From assembly GCA_963730685.1 (NCBI GenBank), contig CAVSSP010000004.1, forward strand, positions 806,001 through 870,000: DNA of 64,000 nucleotides, written 5' to 3'. The stretch comes from Bog-756 sp963730685. GTDB taxonomy: Bacteria; Actinomycetota; Acidimicrobiia; Acidimicrobiales; RAAP-2. Under the pieces are notes generated by a model that saw only the letters and a list, made by a program, of their open reading frames with translations, was not told the DNA's origin and did not search any database. Position 1 is the first letter of the stretch; each line of letters opens with the position of its first letter. The translations under genes were made by a program, and so were the position numbers. This document shows, piece after piece, positions 1 through 8,639 of this stretch.

Positions 1-578
1 TCGCCCCCGTCGAACGTGGCGTGCACGATGCCGGCGCCCAGGAGATTGGCACCCGCCAGGTCCACGCCGTCGAAGTCATGGCCGTTGAGGTGGCAGTACT
101 GGAGATTGGCCCCCGGCGCCACGTCGGCGCAGTTCGGTGCCTGGTCGGCCACGAACTTCACGGCCGACGAGGGTCGTCCGGTCCCGGCGATGTTGGTGGC
201 CCGCACCCGGGCGTAGTACGAGTGCCCGTTCGTGAGTCCGGTCACCGCGCACGTGGTGGCCCCGGTCGTCGAGCAGGTCGCGTTGCCGGCACTCACGGTG
301 TACGCGGTGATGGGGGATCCTCCGTTGGACGCAGGCGCCGCCCAGGACAGGGTGGCCCCTCCCGGGATCGGGCGGGCGATCACCCCGGCCGGCATTCCCG
401 GCTTCTGGGCCTTTGGAGCCACCTTGGCTCCGGCGGGCCCTCCTGTGGTCACCGAGGACACGGTGAGCATCAGCATCACACCGAGCCCGACCATCGGTGC
501 CCGCACGGAGACGAACCGGCGGCGCCCGCCTGGGGCGCCCGCCGCCCTTCCGAGAAATTGCCTGGCAGTGGTCGTCAT
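1..578 (-). CDS. Secreted fibronectin type III and pentapeptide-repeat protein (partial)
   Basis: The frame is open from the ATG at 578 to the window edge, so the C-terminus lies outside. Residues 1-50 look like an export signal: an Arg-rich start (GGRRRFVSVR) and a hydrophobic stretch ending near GGPAGAKV. Residues of about 63-145 form a fibronectin type III-like domain (ATLSWAAPASNGGSPITAY, then TGLTNGHSYYARVRATN). The visible end has pentapeptide-repeat-like sequence (VDLAGANLLGAG), preceded by a Cys-containing linker. A GGGGGA ribosome site lies just upstream of the ATG. The product is probably an extracellular binding or structural protein; the substrate is unknown. It diverges from the exopolysaccharide-type genes across a 330-base gap. 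Confidence 0.75.
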   Translation of the reverse strand, partial: MTTTARQFLGRAAGAPGGRRRFVSVRAPMVGLGVMLMLTVSSVTTGGPAGAKVAPKAQKPGMPAGVIARPIPGGATLSWAAPASNGGSPITAYTVSAGNATCSTTGATTCAVTGLTNGHSYYARVRATNIAGTGRPSSAVKFVADQAPNCADVAPGANLQYCHLNGHDFDGVDLAGANLLGAGIVHATFDGG

Positions 579-905
579 CGTCTCCCCCAATGTCCCCCAA
601 CCGATAGTGCCAGTGTGAGCCGGTCCGACCATCGAGTCAATGCGGGTCAGGCCCCGCGGGGACGACCTGCGGGGCGGTCTCCCACCCTGTTCGGCCTCCA
701 GACCACCGACGAATCGGCCGATGGAAGGGTATGGAACCGGGCACCTGCCATCACCGAGCCCCCCTGGGGCTGCCCCGCGGGCCCCAGAACCCGGACCCAA
801 CGGCGTGGGGAGGGTCCTGGCACCGGTTGTTCGCGAAGATTTCGCCCTGCCGCACCGTTGCGTGTAAGAGGCGTGCAGTACCTTGCCGACTGGTACGCGG
901 TATCG
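579..905. other. Divergent intergenic region
   Basis: About 330 bases lie between the divergent starts at 578 and 906. No convincing coding frame or RNA was recognised. It should hold both promoters, but I cannot name the -10 or -35 elements. Confidence 0.4.
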
Positions 906-2492
906 ATGTCTGAATCCCCGGAATTCTCGATTCCCGAGGACGGAGCTGGTCGGACATCTGGTTCGAAAAGGGGCAGGCCGGCTGGTATGGCGATACTCGA
1001 TCCCGACATGGAGGGGGTGCTACGCGAGCAGCTCCCCGATCTGGTCGACCTCCGCTACTCGCGGGTCGACCCTGCGCTCTATTCGGGCGCCGCAGCTCGG
1101 GCCCGTCGCCATGTCCTCCGCCGTTTGCTCGCTGCCGATGTCGCCGGCCTGGCCGCCGCCGGCATGATCGGTCCGCTGATCCTTTCGGTCCTCTCCGACA
1201 ACCCGGACAGCACCGCCGGGCACAGCACCGCGGTGTACCTGTTCAACCTGGCGGTGATCCCGTTGTTCATCGGCGTGTTCGCCATGTACGGCCTGTACCG
1301 GGGAGCGACCCGGCGCATCTCCAACAGTGTCTTCTCCGACCTGCGCAATGTGGTGCACGCCCTCATGATCAGCGGGTTCCTCTACGCCGTCGTGGGGTAC
1401 GTCGCCCGCCGCAGCTTCGGGCTCGACGAGCTGTCCGTGGCCAAGATCCTCGCGTTGTGCCTGGCCGCCGTGGTGACGGTCCCACTGGCCCGGACGGTGG
1501 CCCTGGGCCTGATCGGCCACGCCTCCGACGGGTCGGTCCCGGTCGTCGTGGTGGGGACGGGAAAGCTGGCCCAGACCGTGGCCAGCCACCTCCGTGCCCA
1601 CAGGAGCGTGAAGTTCGTGGGGTTCGTCGACGACAACCCGCTCGGCCGGGGCGATGTGATCGGCGATCTCGACGACCTGCCCGAGCTGTGCCGGCGTCCA
1701 CGATGTGGCCAGGGTGGTGGTGTGCTTCTCGCGGACCCACCCCGAGCGGACCACGGAGATGCTCAAGAGTCTCGCCGGCCAGGTGGGCGTGTCGATCGTT
1801 CCGCGCTACTACGAGCTGATCACCGCCCGCTCGCACGTCGAGGACCTCTCGGGGTTGCCCATGCTCGACATCGCCCCGGCATCGCTGAGCGCCGGGGCCC
1901 GGTTCGCCAAGCGGACCTTCGACATCGTGGTCTCCTCGCTCATCTTGTCGGTCGGCGCCCCGTTCTTCGTGGCGGTGGCGGCCATGATCAAGGCCACCAG
2001 TCGGGACCGGTCTTCTTCCGCCAGGTGCGGACCGGCCGCAACGAGCAGCCGTTCTCGATGATGAAGTTCCGGACCATGATCGAGGACGCCGAATCGCGGC
2101 GCCACGAGCTCGACCACCTCAACGAGGTGGACGGTCCTCTCTTCAAGGTCCAAGACGACCCGCGGGTGACCCGTGTCGGCCGGTTCCTCCGCAAGACCAG
2201 CCTGGACGAGTTCCCCCAGCTGATCAACGTATGGAAGGGCGACATGTCCCTGGTCGGGCCGCGGCCGTTCGTGGTGGCCGAGGCGAAGAAGATCGAAGGG
2301 TGGGCCCGCAAACGCTTCGAGGCCCGCCCGGGCATGACCGGACTGTGGCAGGTCTCGGGGCGCAACGAGCTCTCCCACCTCGAGCTGTGCCGGCTGGACT
2401 ATCTCTATGTCGCGTCGTGGTCGTTCTGGTGGGACATGCAGATCCTGTGGCAGACCCCGACCACCATCTTCCGGGGACGGGGCGCCTCCTGA
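906..2492 (+). CDS. Polyprenyl glycosylphosphotransferase (sugar transferase), two frameshifts
   Basis: Membrane enzyme of the WbaP/CpsE type that transfers a sugar-1-phosphate to a polyprenyl phosphate and so starts exopolysaccharide or capsule repeat synthesis. An N-terminal membrane region (about residues 70-215) has several hydrophobic helices. It is followed by a Rossmann-like segment (VPVVVVGTGKLAQTVASHL) and the catalytic bacterial sugar transferase domain (KRTFDIVVSSLIL, MMKFRTM, RVGRFLRKTSLDEFPQL, SLVGPRP, RPGMTGLWQVSGR). The frame breaks near 1695 and returns near 2002, so the middle (1696-2002) is read in another frame. Joining the pieces gives a full-length protein of about 528 residues. 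The two shifts compensate, which suggests sequence errors more than decay. Start ATG 906 was chosen because the longer open frame upstream has no homology-like content. Confidence 0.85.
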   Translation: MSESPEFSIPEDGAGRTSGSKRGRPAGMAILDPDMEGVLREQLPDLVDLRYSRVDPALYSGAAARARRHVLRRLLAADVAGLAAAGMIGPLILSVLSDNPDSTAGHSTAVYLFNLAVIPLFIGVFAMYGLYRGATRRISNSVFSDLRNVVHALMISGFLYAVVGYVARRSFGLDELSVAKILALCLAAVVTVPLARTVALGLIGHASDGSVPVVVVGTGKLAQTVASHLRAHRSVKFVGFVDDNPLGRGDVIGDLDDLPELCRRPRCGQGGGVLLADPPRADHGDAQESRRPGGRVDRSALLRADHRPLARRGPLGVAHARHRPGIAERRGPVRQADLRHRGLLAHLVGRRPVLRGGGGHDQGHQSGPVFFRQVRTGRNEQPFSMMKFRTMIEDAESRRHELDHLNEVDGPLFKVQDDPRVTRVGRFLRKTSLDEFPQLINVWKGDMSLVGPRPFVVAEAKKIEGWARKRFEARPGMTGLWQVSGRNELSHLELCRLDYLYVASWSFWWDMQILWQTPTTIFRGRGAS

Positions 2493-3635
2493 GCCGGGAC
2501 GGGTCCCGGCCGGCTCACCGGCGACCGGTTCACTGCATGCCCCTGCTGGTGGTCGACCACGGCGCGCAGCCGCTCCACGAACCGGGCCGTCGAGAACCGG
2601 CCGGCGTGGGCCACCAGCGTTTCGGCGTCCCACGCCGCGCCGGTCAGGGCCCGCACCCCCTCGGCGATCAACGCCGGCTCGGGGCGGTCGAAGAACACGC
2701 CCGGTCGCTCCCTCCTCGATCGTGTCGAGGAATCCGCCCCACCGGAGCGCGGCGGTGGGCTTGCCGAAGCCGGCCGCCTCCAGCGGGGTGAGCCCGAAGT
2801 CCTCGTAGGACGCCGCCACCAGCCCGACCGAGTTGGCATAGAGCCACCGCAGCCGGGCGTCGCTGACCTCCCCGAGCACCGACACGTTGGCCGGGGCGGC
2901 GGCCGCGATCTGTTCGAACAGCGGACCGGTGCCCACCACGACCAGACGCAGGTCGGGCAACGTCTCGAACGCCGAGACCACCGCCTCTACGTTCTTGTAC
3001 GGGAGGAGCCTCGACACGCACACCACGAACCCCGGCTCCAGCCCGTCCACGGCGTCCACCGGGCCGGCGTGGTCGACGTCGACCGCGGGGGGGACCACTT
3101 CGGCCGTGATGCCGTACAGCTCCGCCACCCGCCGGCGCACCGCGGTGGAGTTGACCAGGTACAGGTCGGCCGAGGCGGCCGCACGCCGGTCCCAGGCCCG
3201 GAGCGGGCGGAGCCAGGAGGCCGAGGGCGGCGGCCGACCACCGGGCCGAACCAGCCAGGTAGCGGTCGGTCTGGTAGAGCCACCGGGCCGGGGTGTGGCA
3301 GTAGACCACCTTTCGACCGGTCACCGTGGCACCGTGGGCCCATCCGCTGGACGAGCACACGGCAACCTCGGCATCGATCCGGAGCCGCGAGAACGAGGGG
3401 GCGAGAAAGGGGAGGGCCAGCCGGTGGTGGTGGCGGAACAGCGCCAGCCGGTCCAGGCCGAGCGGTCGAGACGTCGAGATCGGCGAACTGGCCGAAGGTG
3501 CTCGTCGGGGTCGTAGAGCGAGGTGAACACGGGGGCGCCCGGGAACGCCTGGGCCAGGGACAGCACCACCCGCTCCGCTCCGCCCCGCTGGGTGAGGTAG
3601 TCGTGGGCGAGGGCGACGGGGACCGACGCGGTCAC
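2405..3635 (-). CDS. GT4-family glycosyltransferase, frameshifted
   Basis: Cytoplasmic GT-B glycosyltransferase, probably adding a hexose such as mannose to a lipid-linked glycan. The reading starts at GTG 3635 (VPVALAHDYLTQRGGAERVV), typical of GT4 N-termini. It continues as SSGWAHGATVTGRKVVYCHTPARWLY and, in a third frame, VSRLLPYKNVEAVVSAF, then NSVGLVAASYEDFGLTPLEAAGFGKP, which is the nucleotide-sugar-binding GT4 signature. Frame changes lie near 3490, 3200 and 2700, so at least three indels separate the parts. The stop is uncertain: the last frame ends at 2405, overlapping the convergent sugar transferase by about 88 bases, while another frame has a stop near 2532. Context with the sugar transferase and tyrosine phosphatase supports a polysaccharide role. 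Confidence 0.75.
2493..2510. terminator. Hairpin after the sugar transferase
   Basis: Perfect inverted repeat GCCGGGAC - GG - GTCCCGGC directly after the stop codon at 2492, with an alternative outer stem GAGCCGG/CCGGCTC. There is no T tract. It sits between convergent genes and could act in both directions. Confidence 0.5.
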
Positions 3636-3938
3636 CGGGGCCCGTCGGATGCGACGGTGGCCGTCGACCGCATGTCGGTGCGTCGGTTCCGCCACGCCGT
3701 GGCGCGTCGGCCCTGGCACGCCGTGCTGTGGTGTGCGGAGCGGTCATGGGACGTCACGGGTGGCTCCCTCCGGTCTCGGACCCCGGCCGCAATCGTGGGC
3801 GCGGCCAGCCTGCGTCCCGATGCGTGCGCGCCGGTGTCGCACGGTCGAGCGTACGCGTCTCGCAGGGGTGGATCGGTGACCACCCGGAACACCTGACCGG
3901 TCCCCGGGGGCGACCGGGCCGACGGATACACTCCGGAC
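3636..3938. other. Divergent intergenic region, nothing recognised
   Basis: Roughly 300 bases between the glycosyltransferase start and the tyrosine phosphatase. Only shadow frames are visible. A TGA at 3894 closes the phosphatase frame upstream. Confidence 0.3.
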
Positions 3939-4504
3939 GTTCACTTCCTCTTCGTCTGCACCGCCAACATCTGCAGGTCGCCCATGGCCGCCGCACTGCT
4001 GACCCGACAGATCCAGGGCTTCCCCGATCCGGTGGAGGTCTCGTCGGCAGGCGTGCTCGGCGGGTGGATCCTCGGTGCCCACCGAGGTTCTCGAGGTGAT
4101 GGAGCCGTTCGGCATCGATTTGTCCGGCCACCGCAGCCGGGCCCTCACCGCCGAGATGCTGCAGGGGTGCGACCTCATCATCGGCATGGGCCGTCGGCAC
4201 GTGCACGAGGCGATCCTGTTGGACCCGCCGTGCTGGCAGCAGGCCTTCACCCTCAAAGAGCTCGTCCGCCGGAGTGAGGAGATCGGGCCCCGCCGGCCCG
4301 ACCAGGGGATCCGATCGTGGATCGACGCGGCCCAGGGCGATCGGACCCGGGCCTCGATGGCCACCGCGGTCGGCCGCCGACGAGGTCGCCGACCCCTACG
4401 GGAGGTCGATCGAGCGGTACCGGGCCACGGCGGCCGAACTCGACCGGCTGACCACCCAGCTGGCACGCGCCCTGTGGCCCGAGGAGGTGCGTCATCCGGG
4501 GTGA
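3939..4504 (+). CDS. Low-molecular-weight protein tyrosine phosphatase, frameshifted
   Basis: Cytoplasmic phosphotyrosine phosphatase of the Wzb/PtpA type. The N-terminus HFLFVCTANICRSPMAAALL contains the catalytic loop C-x5-R-S (CTANICRS). The later piece LSGHRSRALTAEMLQGCDLIIGM is the usual following segment. The end carries DEVADPYGRSIERYRATAAEL, which includes the DP general-acid motif region. Frame changes lie near 4070 and 4365. In the opening frame there is a TGA at 3894 and no ATG, GTG or TTG before the motif, so the start codon is either lost to an error or hidden by a further indel; 3939 marks the first clearly homologous codon. Such phosphatases often partner tyrosine kinases that control polysaccharide export, which fits the neighbours. 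Confidence 0.8.
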
Positions 4505-4582
4505 CCGACGCCGGGACCGGAGTGCGCGGCGTCCGGCGGACCGAGCGGTGCGGGCCGGGCCGGCAGGCGCGATCATGGGTCG

Positions 4583-4954
4583 GTGGACGAGGGGTTCTTC
4601 ATCCGCGAGCTGCCCGACGGCGGGAGCGAGTTCGTCCTCGAGCAGCCGGCGGTGTCGTTCATCCGCGTCGACGACCAGTCCAAGCTGCAGTTCGGCGAGA
4701 CGGAGCTGGTCATCGGCGCCCCGTTCCGGCTGGGGATCGACGGGTCGGTCCACTACCTCGACCCCCGCCGCTGGAAGGCGCTCGGCCCGCTGCTGGGCCT
4801 CTACCCGTCGGCCGTCCGCTGGGTGTGGACGTCCTCGGTGGGTGACCTCACCGCGGTGTTCGACAACGGTGCGACGCTGATGGTGTCCCCGGACCCGACC
4901 CTTCGGGCCTGGTCGCTCGGGACGGTGTACTGCCTTCCGGCCGGACCGGACTGA
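4583..4954 (+). CDS. Hypothetical protein (DUF6188-like guess)
   Basis: An intact 123-residue protein from GTG 4583. It is soluble, acidic at the start (MDEGFFIRELPDG), with alternating hydrophobic stretches that suggest a beta-rich fold (FVLEQPAVSFIRVDDQSKLQ, ETELVIGAPFRL). No catalytic motif, membrane helix or signal peptide is visible. It resembles short uncharacterised actinobacterial proteins that I would loosely place near DUF6188, but this rests on memory of the pattern only. It ends 22 bases before the stop of the convergent epimerase. Confidence 0.6.
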   Translation: MDEGFFIRELPDGGSEFVLEQPAVSFIRVDDQSKLQFGETELVIGAPFRLGIDGSVHYLDPRRWKALGPLLGLYPSAVRWVWTSSVGDLTAVFDNGATLMVSPDPTLRAWSLGTVYCLPAGPD

Positions 4955-4976
4955 GGGCCGGACCCGCACGGCCGGC

Positions 4977-5902
4977 TCAGGTGGCCAGCAGCTCCGGGTG
5001 ACGAGCGGCGACGAGCCGGGCGCATGCCGTCCTTCCAGTCCACGGTGGTGGTACCCGACCAGCTCGTGCATCCGGGTGAGATCGATCTGCACGCTGTCGA
5101 TGGTGTCGGCGGTGGGGGAGAACCGGGCCTCGAGGCCGGTCAGCTCGGCGAAGTGGCCACACCACTCCTCGATGCTGACCGCCTGGTCGCCTCCCCAGTT
5201 GACCGTGGTGGCCGGCACCGAGGCCGCGCCGAGCAGCCCGGGGACCATGGCGATGATGTCGTCCTGGTGCAGGGGGTGGTACACGCTGGGGGCGTCGATG
5301 TGGACGGGGATCTCGCTGCCGTTGATCATCATCTCGAGATGGATCGCCGGCCATCCGCCCCGATCACCGTAGGGGACTGAGAGGCGGGCGATGGTGGTGG
5401 GTAGGCCGAACCGGTCGCACCCCCACCGGGCCGTCGCTTCCGCCGCGATCTTGGCGATGCTGTACGTGCGCAGGAATGGCCAGACCCCGTGGTTGTCGCC
5501 CAACTGGTCGTCTTCGGCGAAGACGTGGTGGCCGAGGGGCTTGTACACCCCCGTGGTCGAGCAGTGCACGAATGCCGACGCGTCCTGGTGGTGCTCCATC
5601 AGGATGGCCAGCCCCCCGCTGTTGGCCCGGAGGTCGCGCTCCCACTCGTTGGACTTGGACACGGCGAAGTTGAGGACGTAGTCGGCGTCCGCCGGGAGGC
5701 CGCTCACGTCGCCGGCGAGCAGGTCGATGGGGACGCATCGGATCCCCGCCTCCTCCAGCCGGAGGCGGGCCGCCTCATCCTTGAAACGGGCCGCCCCCAC
5801 GACCTGGTTGTCCCGCGCCAGTGCCAGGGCCACCGGTTCGGCCACCTGGCCGGTCACGCCGGTCACGACGATCGATTTGCCCCGGAGGGTGACTGGCGGC
5901 AT
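4977..5902 (-). CDS. NAD-dependent epimerase/dehydratase family protein, frameshifted at C-terminus
   Basis: Extended short-chain dehydrogenase fold. The N-terminus KSIVVTGVTGQVAEPVALAL is the dinucleotide site (TGxxGxxG with Ala in the third position). The middle has the catalytic YxxxK motif within RTYSIAKIAAEA and a Ser/Thr region CSTTGVYKPLGH. About 308 residues, normal for the family. The final 25 residues need two frame changes near 5040 and 5020 to read VDWKDGMR and then RLVAARHPELLAT. Start ATG 5902 has GAGGAG about seven bases upstream. Substrate is unknown; nucleotide-sugar or another ketone/alcohol is possible, and the polysaccharide context is only suggestive. Confidence 0.8.
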
Positions 5903-6309
5903 GGGCGGCTCCTCAATCGGTTCGGCAAGCACGGGATTCGGGCGATCTCCGGCGGACCTGTCCCCGACGCCGGGTGATCCTAGACAGCCGTGGGCGGGCC
6001 CGGTGGACGCTCGCTCCCGGCCGTGGGCCCAGGCCGGGACGGCAACCCGCTGAGCAGGCCCGATGGAGTCGGGGCCGGCCATTGGCGGTGGTCACGGAGC
6101 CGAGGTCGGCGGCGCCGGGCCGCCCACCGGGCCCGGACTCGGCCGAAACTCGGCGAAACCGGACGAGATTTGTGGACATCTCCACCATCGGTGCGCCATA
6201 CTGTCTGTTCCGCCTCTCTTTGCCGGTAGGCCGCATTCCCCCAGGTCACCGGAGTCTCTGTCGGGCGGACTGACCCGTGATCCCAACCTTGCTAGGAAGT
6301 GAAGTTCCC
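5903..6309. other. Divergent intergenic region upstream of whiB
   Basis: About 400 bases without a gene. It is less GC-rich near 6160-6230 than its surroundings, as expected for the whiB promoter, but no consensus element is clear enough to place. Confidence 0.35.
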
Positions 6310-6540
6310 ATGAGTGCCACCTGGCGCAAGCACGCAGCCTGCCGGGGCATCGACCCAGATGTGTTCTACCCGGTCTCCGACGAGGAGGCCGGTGAGGCCA
6401 AGTCGGTCTGCGACCAGTGCGCAGTGAGAGAGTCCTGCCTCGAGCACGCCCTGGCCAATCGGGAACGTGAAGGCATCTGGGGCGGGACCACCGAGCGTGA
6501 GCGGCGTCGTATCCACCGCCAGCGTCGCAAGTCTGCCTGA
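6310..6540 (+). CDS. WhiB-family iron-sulphur transcriptional regulator
   Basis: A 76-residue WhiB-like protein. Four cysteines at 11, 34, 37 and 43 (ACRG, then C-DQ-C-AVRES-C) are the cluster ligands. The C-terminal GIWGG turn (residues 55-59) and the basic tail RERRRIHRQRRKSA are the sigma-factor and DNA contact parts. These proteins bind a [4Fe-4S] cluster and act with the principal sigma factor on genes for division, redox balance or development. Start ATG 6310 gives a standard N-terminus; an in-frame start at 6277 would add 11 residues. The gene is monocistronic, followed by a hairpin. The paralogue (WhiB1 or WhiB2-like) cannot be fixed by eye. Confidence 0.95.
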   Translation: MSATWRKHAACRGIDPDVFYPVSDEEAGEAKSVCDQCAVRESCLEHALANREREGIWGGTTERERRRIHRQRRKSA

Positions 6541-6549
6541 GCCGGCGGA

Positions 6550-6565
6550 GGCCCCTGTCGGGGCC
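6550..6565 (+). terminator. Hairpin after whiB
   Basis: Inverted repeat GGCCCC - TGTC - GGGGCC starting ten bases after the whiB stop. There is no T run. It is a probable terminator for whiB. Confidence 0.5.
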
Positions 6566-6591
6566 GGTCGTCCTCGGCCATCCGCCCGCCA

Positions 6592-7236
6592 GTGAACCGC
6601 ACGGGTGCATCGGGTCCGGACCCCGGTCGTCTTGGGACATCGGGTCGTGCCGTGGACGGTCGCACCGACCGGCTCCGAGCCGCACTGGCACACCACAGTG
6701 TGATCGATGAGCGTGAAGCCTGGTCCTCGGCGGTGATCTCGGCGGAGCTCGATCGGCTCGACCACCCGTTCGACCAGCGGGCCGACCTCACCCACGTGAC
6801 CGCGTCGGGCGTCGTGACCGGGCGGCGGGGCGTCGTCCTCCATCGCCACCGCGTCCTCCATCGCTGGCTGCAACCCGGCGGCCACGTCGAGGCCGACGAG
6901 GACCCGGAGGTGGCAGTGGTGCGGGAGTGCGTCGAAGAGACGGGACTGGCGGTCGCCCACCTCGACGGTGGGCCCGTCCTCATCCATGTGGACGTCCACC
7001 CGGCAGCCCGTGACCATGTGCACCTCGACCTGCGGTACCTACTCACCGCGCCGGACGATGACCCGTCCCCGGGTCCGGGCGAGAGCCAGGAGGTGGCCTG
7101 GTTCAGCTGGGACGATGCCGTCGGCATGGCGGACGATGCGCTGGTCGGGGCGCTGCTGACGGCCCGTAGGCTGATCGGCGCCGGCGCGGGCCTGTCCGGT
7201 GACCGATGGCGAGAGCGAGAGGGAAACGATGGCTGA
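6592..7236 (+). CDS. NUDIX hydrolase
   Basis: Hydrolyses a nucleoside diphosphate linked to another group. The NUDIX box GHVEADEDPEVAVV then RECVEETGL (about residues 97-119) matches G-x5-E-x7-R-E-U-x-E-E-x-G-U exactly, so the Mg-binding glutamates are present. The domain is preceded by an 80-residue region (LTHVTASGVVTGRRGVVLHR) that forms the first strands. Length 214 residues from GTG 6592; an alternative GTG at 6652 would drop 20 residues with no clear function. The stop overlaps the next start by eight bases, so it is translationally coupled to the zinc-ribbon gene. Confidence 0.88.
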   Translation: MNRTGASGPDPGRLGTSGRAVDGRTDRLRAALAHHSVIDEREAWSSAVISAELDRLDHPFDQRADLTHVTASGVVTGRRGVVLHRHRVLHRWLQPGGHVEADEDPEVAVVRECVEETGLAVAHLDGGPVLIHVDVHPAARDHVHLDLRYLLTAPDDDPSPGPGESQEVAWFSWDDAVGMADDALVGALLTARRLIGAGAGLSGDRWREREGNDG

Positions 7237-7946
7237 GCCGTTCGACACGCTGATGGATGTGCAGCTGCACGACACCACCCTCGACCAGCTCCGGCACCGC
7301 ATCGAGACACTGCCCGAGCGCACCGAACTGCGCCAGGTGGAGCACCGCCGGTCGGCCCTCGTCGACGCCATGGCCGAGGTGAAGGCCCAGGTCGACGATC
7401 TGTCCGCCCGGCAGCGGGCGCTGGAGGAGCAGATCGCCTCCGTGGCCCGCCGACGTCACGAGATCGAGCAGCGGATGGAGTCGGGCGACGTCTCGGCATC
7501 ACGTGACCTGCAGGCCATGGACCACGAGGTCCATCAGCTGGAGGCCCGCCAGGCGCAGTTCGAGGAGGAGGAGATCGCACTGCTCGAGGAGGAGGAGCCC
7601 CTCGACGCCGTGCTGGCCGAGCACCAGCGTGGCTTCCAGGCGTCTGGACGCCGACACGGCGCGCCTCGAGGGGCCATCGCCGAGGCCGAGGTCGAGATCC
7701 GAGCGGCCGTCGAGACCGAGCAGGCCGAGCGCCAGGTGCGCGCCGCCGCACTCCCCGAGGAGCTGGCGAAGCGGTACGAGGTCCTCCGGGCCCGGTCTGG
7801 GTGGCGTCGGGGCCGCCCGGCTGGTGGGGGATCGATGCGACGGGTGCCATCTCACCCTGTCCTCGGTGGAGGTGGAGCGGATCCGCCGGCTTCCGGCCGA
7901 TCAGCTCGCCACGTGCCCCGAGTGCGATCGCATCGTGGTGCACTGA
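7229..7946 (+). CDS. C4-type zinc-ribbon protein with long coiled coil (Rv2229c-like), three frameshifts
   Basis: Residues 20-185 are a Glu/Arg/Gln-rich coiled coil (RQRALEEQIASVARRRHEIE, LEARQAQFEEEEIALLEEEE). The C-terminal domain carries two CxxC pairs, CDGC and CPEC (in DRCDGCHLTLSSVEVERI and LATCPECDRIVVH), as in the zf-RING_7 family. Frame changes near 7640, 7672 and 7795 are needed to reach this end. In the annotated frame the zinc ligands would be lost, so the corrected reading is preferred. Its place before a histidine phosphatase is the same as Rv2229c before Rv2228c in mycobacteria. The molecular role is not established; start ATG 7229 overlaps the NUDIX stop. Confidence 0.82.
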
Positions 7947-8015
7947 AGCCGTGGCCGCCGCCCTGATGGGTGCTGCCCCCGTCGTGGCCGGCCCGGTCGA
8001 CCACGCGGCGGCCGG

Positions 8016-8615
8016 ATGTTGATCCTCGTCCGTCACGGGGAGTCGACGGCGAATGCCGCCGGGCTGCTGGTCGGACGGCTCGACGCCCCCCTGACGGAGC
8101 GGGGCGTGGCCCAGGCGGGAACCCTGGGACCGGTGCTCGGGCGGGTCAGCCGCGTCATCTCCAGCCCGCTGGCCCGGGCCAGGGCCACCGCAGCGGCGCT
8201 GGGCACCGGCCTGGCGGTGGAAGTCGACGAGCGCTGGGTCGAGGTCGACTACGGCGAGTTCGACGGGCGGCCCCTCGACTCGGTGCCGCCCGAGACCTGG
8301 TCCCGCTGGCGCTCGGATCCCGACTTCCGGCCGGCGGGTGGGGAGTCGCTGACCGAGGCCGGCCGTCGCGTGCGCTCGGCCTGCGAGGAACTCTTCGCCG
8401 ACGACGGCGGATCGGGCGCGGCGGGCCCGGGATCGGTGGTCGTGGTGAGCCATGTTTCGCCGATCAAGCTGGCGGCCTGCTGGGCGCTCGGCCTCGGTGA
8501 CCAGGGCACGTGGCGCCTCTACCTGGCCACGGCGTCGGTGACCCGGATCGGATGGGGTGCCGGAGCCCCCGTACTCCGGGCGTTCAACGAGACGCCCTGG
8601 GCCGCCCCGGACTGA
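8016..8615 (+). CDS. Histidine phosphatase family protein (phosphoglycerate mutase-like)
   Basis: A 199-residue branch-1 histidine phosphatase. RHGES at residues 6-10 holds the phosphorylated His7. The second core His146 lies in VVVVSHVSP, and Glu81 in YGEFDG is the likely proton donor; SSPLARARAT supplies the binding arginine. It hydrolyses small phosphate esters such as sugar phosphates or alpha-ribazole phosphate; the substrate is not shown by sequence. It follows the zinc-ribbon gene by 69 bases. In mycobacteria the equivalent position holds an RNase HI fused to such a phosphatase (Rv2228c); here only the phosphatase half is present. Confidence 0.88.
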   Translation: MLILVRHGESTANAAGLLVGRLDAPLTERGVAQAGTLGPVLGRVSRVISSPLARARATAAALGTGLAVEVDERWVEVDYGEFDGRPLDSVPPETWSRWRSDPDFRPAGGESLTEAGRRVRSACEELFADDGGSGAAGPGSVVVVSHVSPIKLAACWALGLGDQGTWRLYLATASVTRIGWGAGAPVLRAFNETPWAAPD

Positions 8616-8639
8616 TCCTGACGACCGGCCCCCGTTGCG

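Noticed and set aside
21..905. Long plus-strand open frame before the sugar transferase
   Set aside because: Low-complexity Arg/Gly/Pro-rich translation opposite a real exported gene; no domain.
1020..1766. Minus-strand frame of 248 codons
   Set aside because: Shadow of the sugar transferase with His/Glu-rich composition and no motif.
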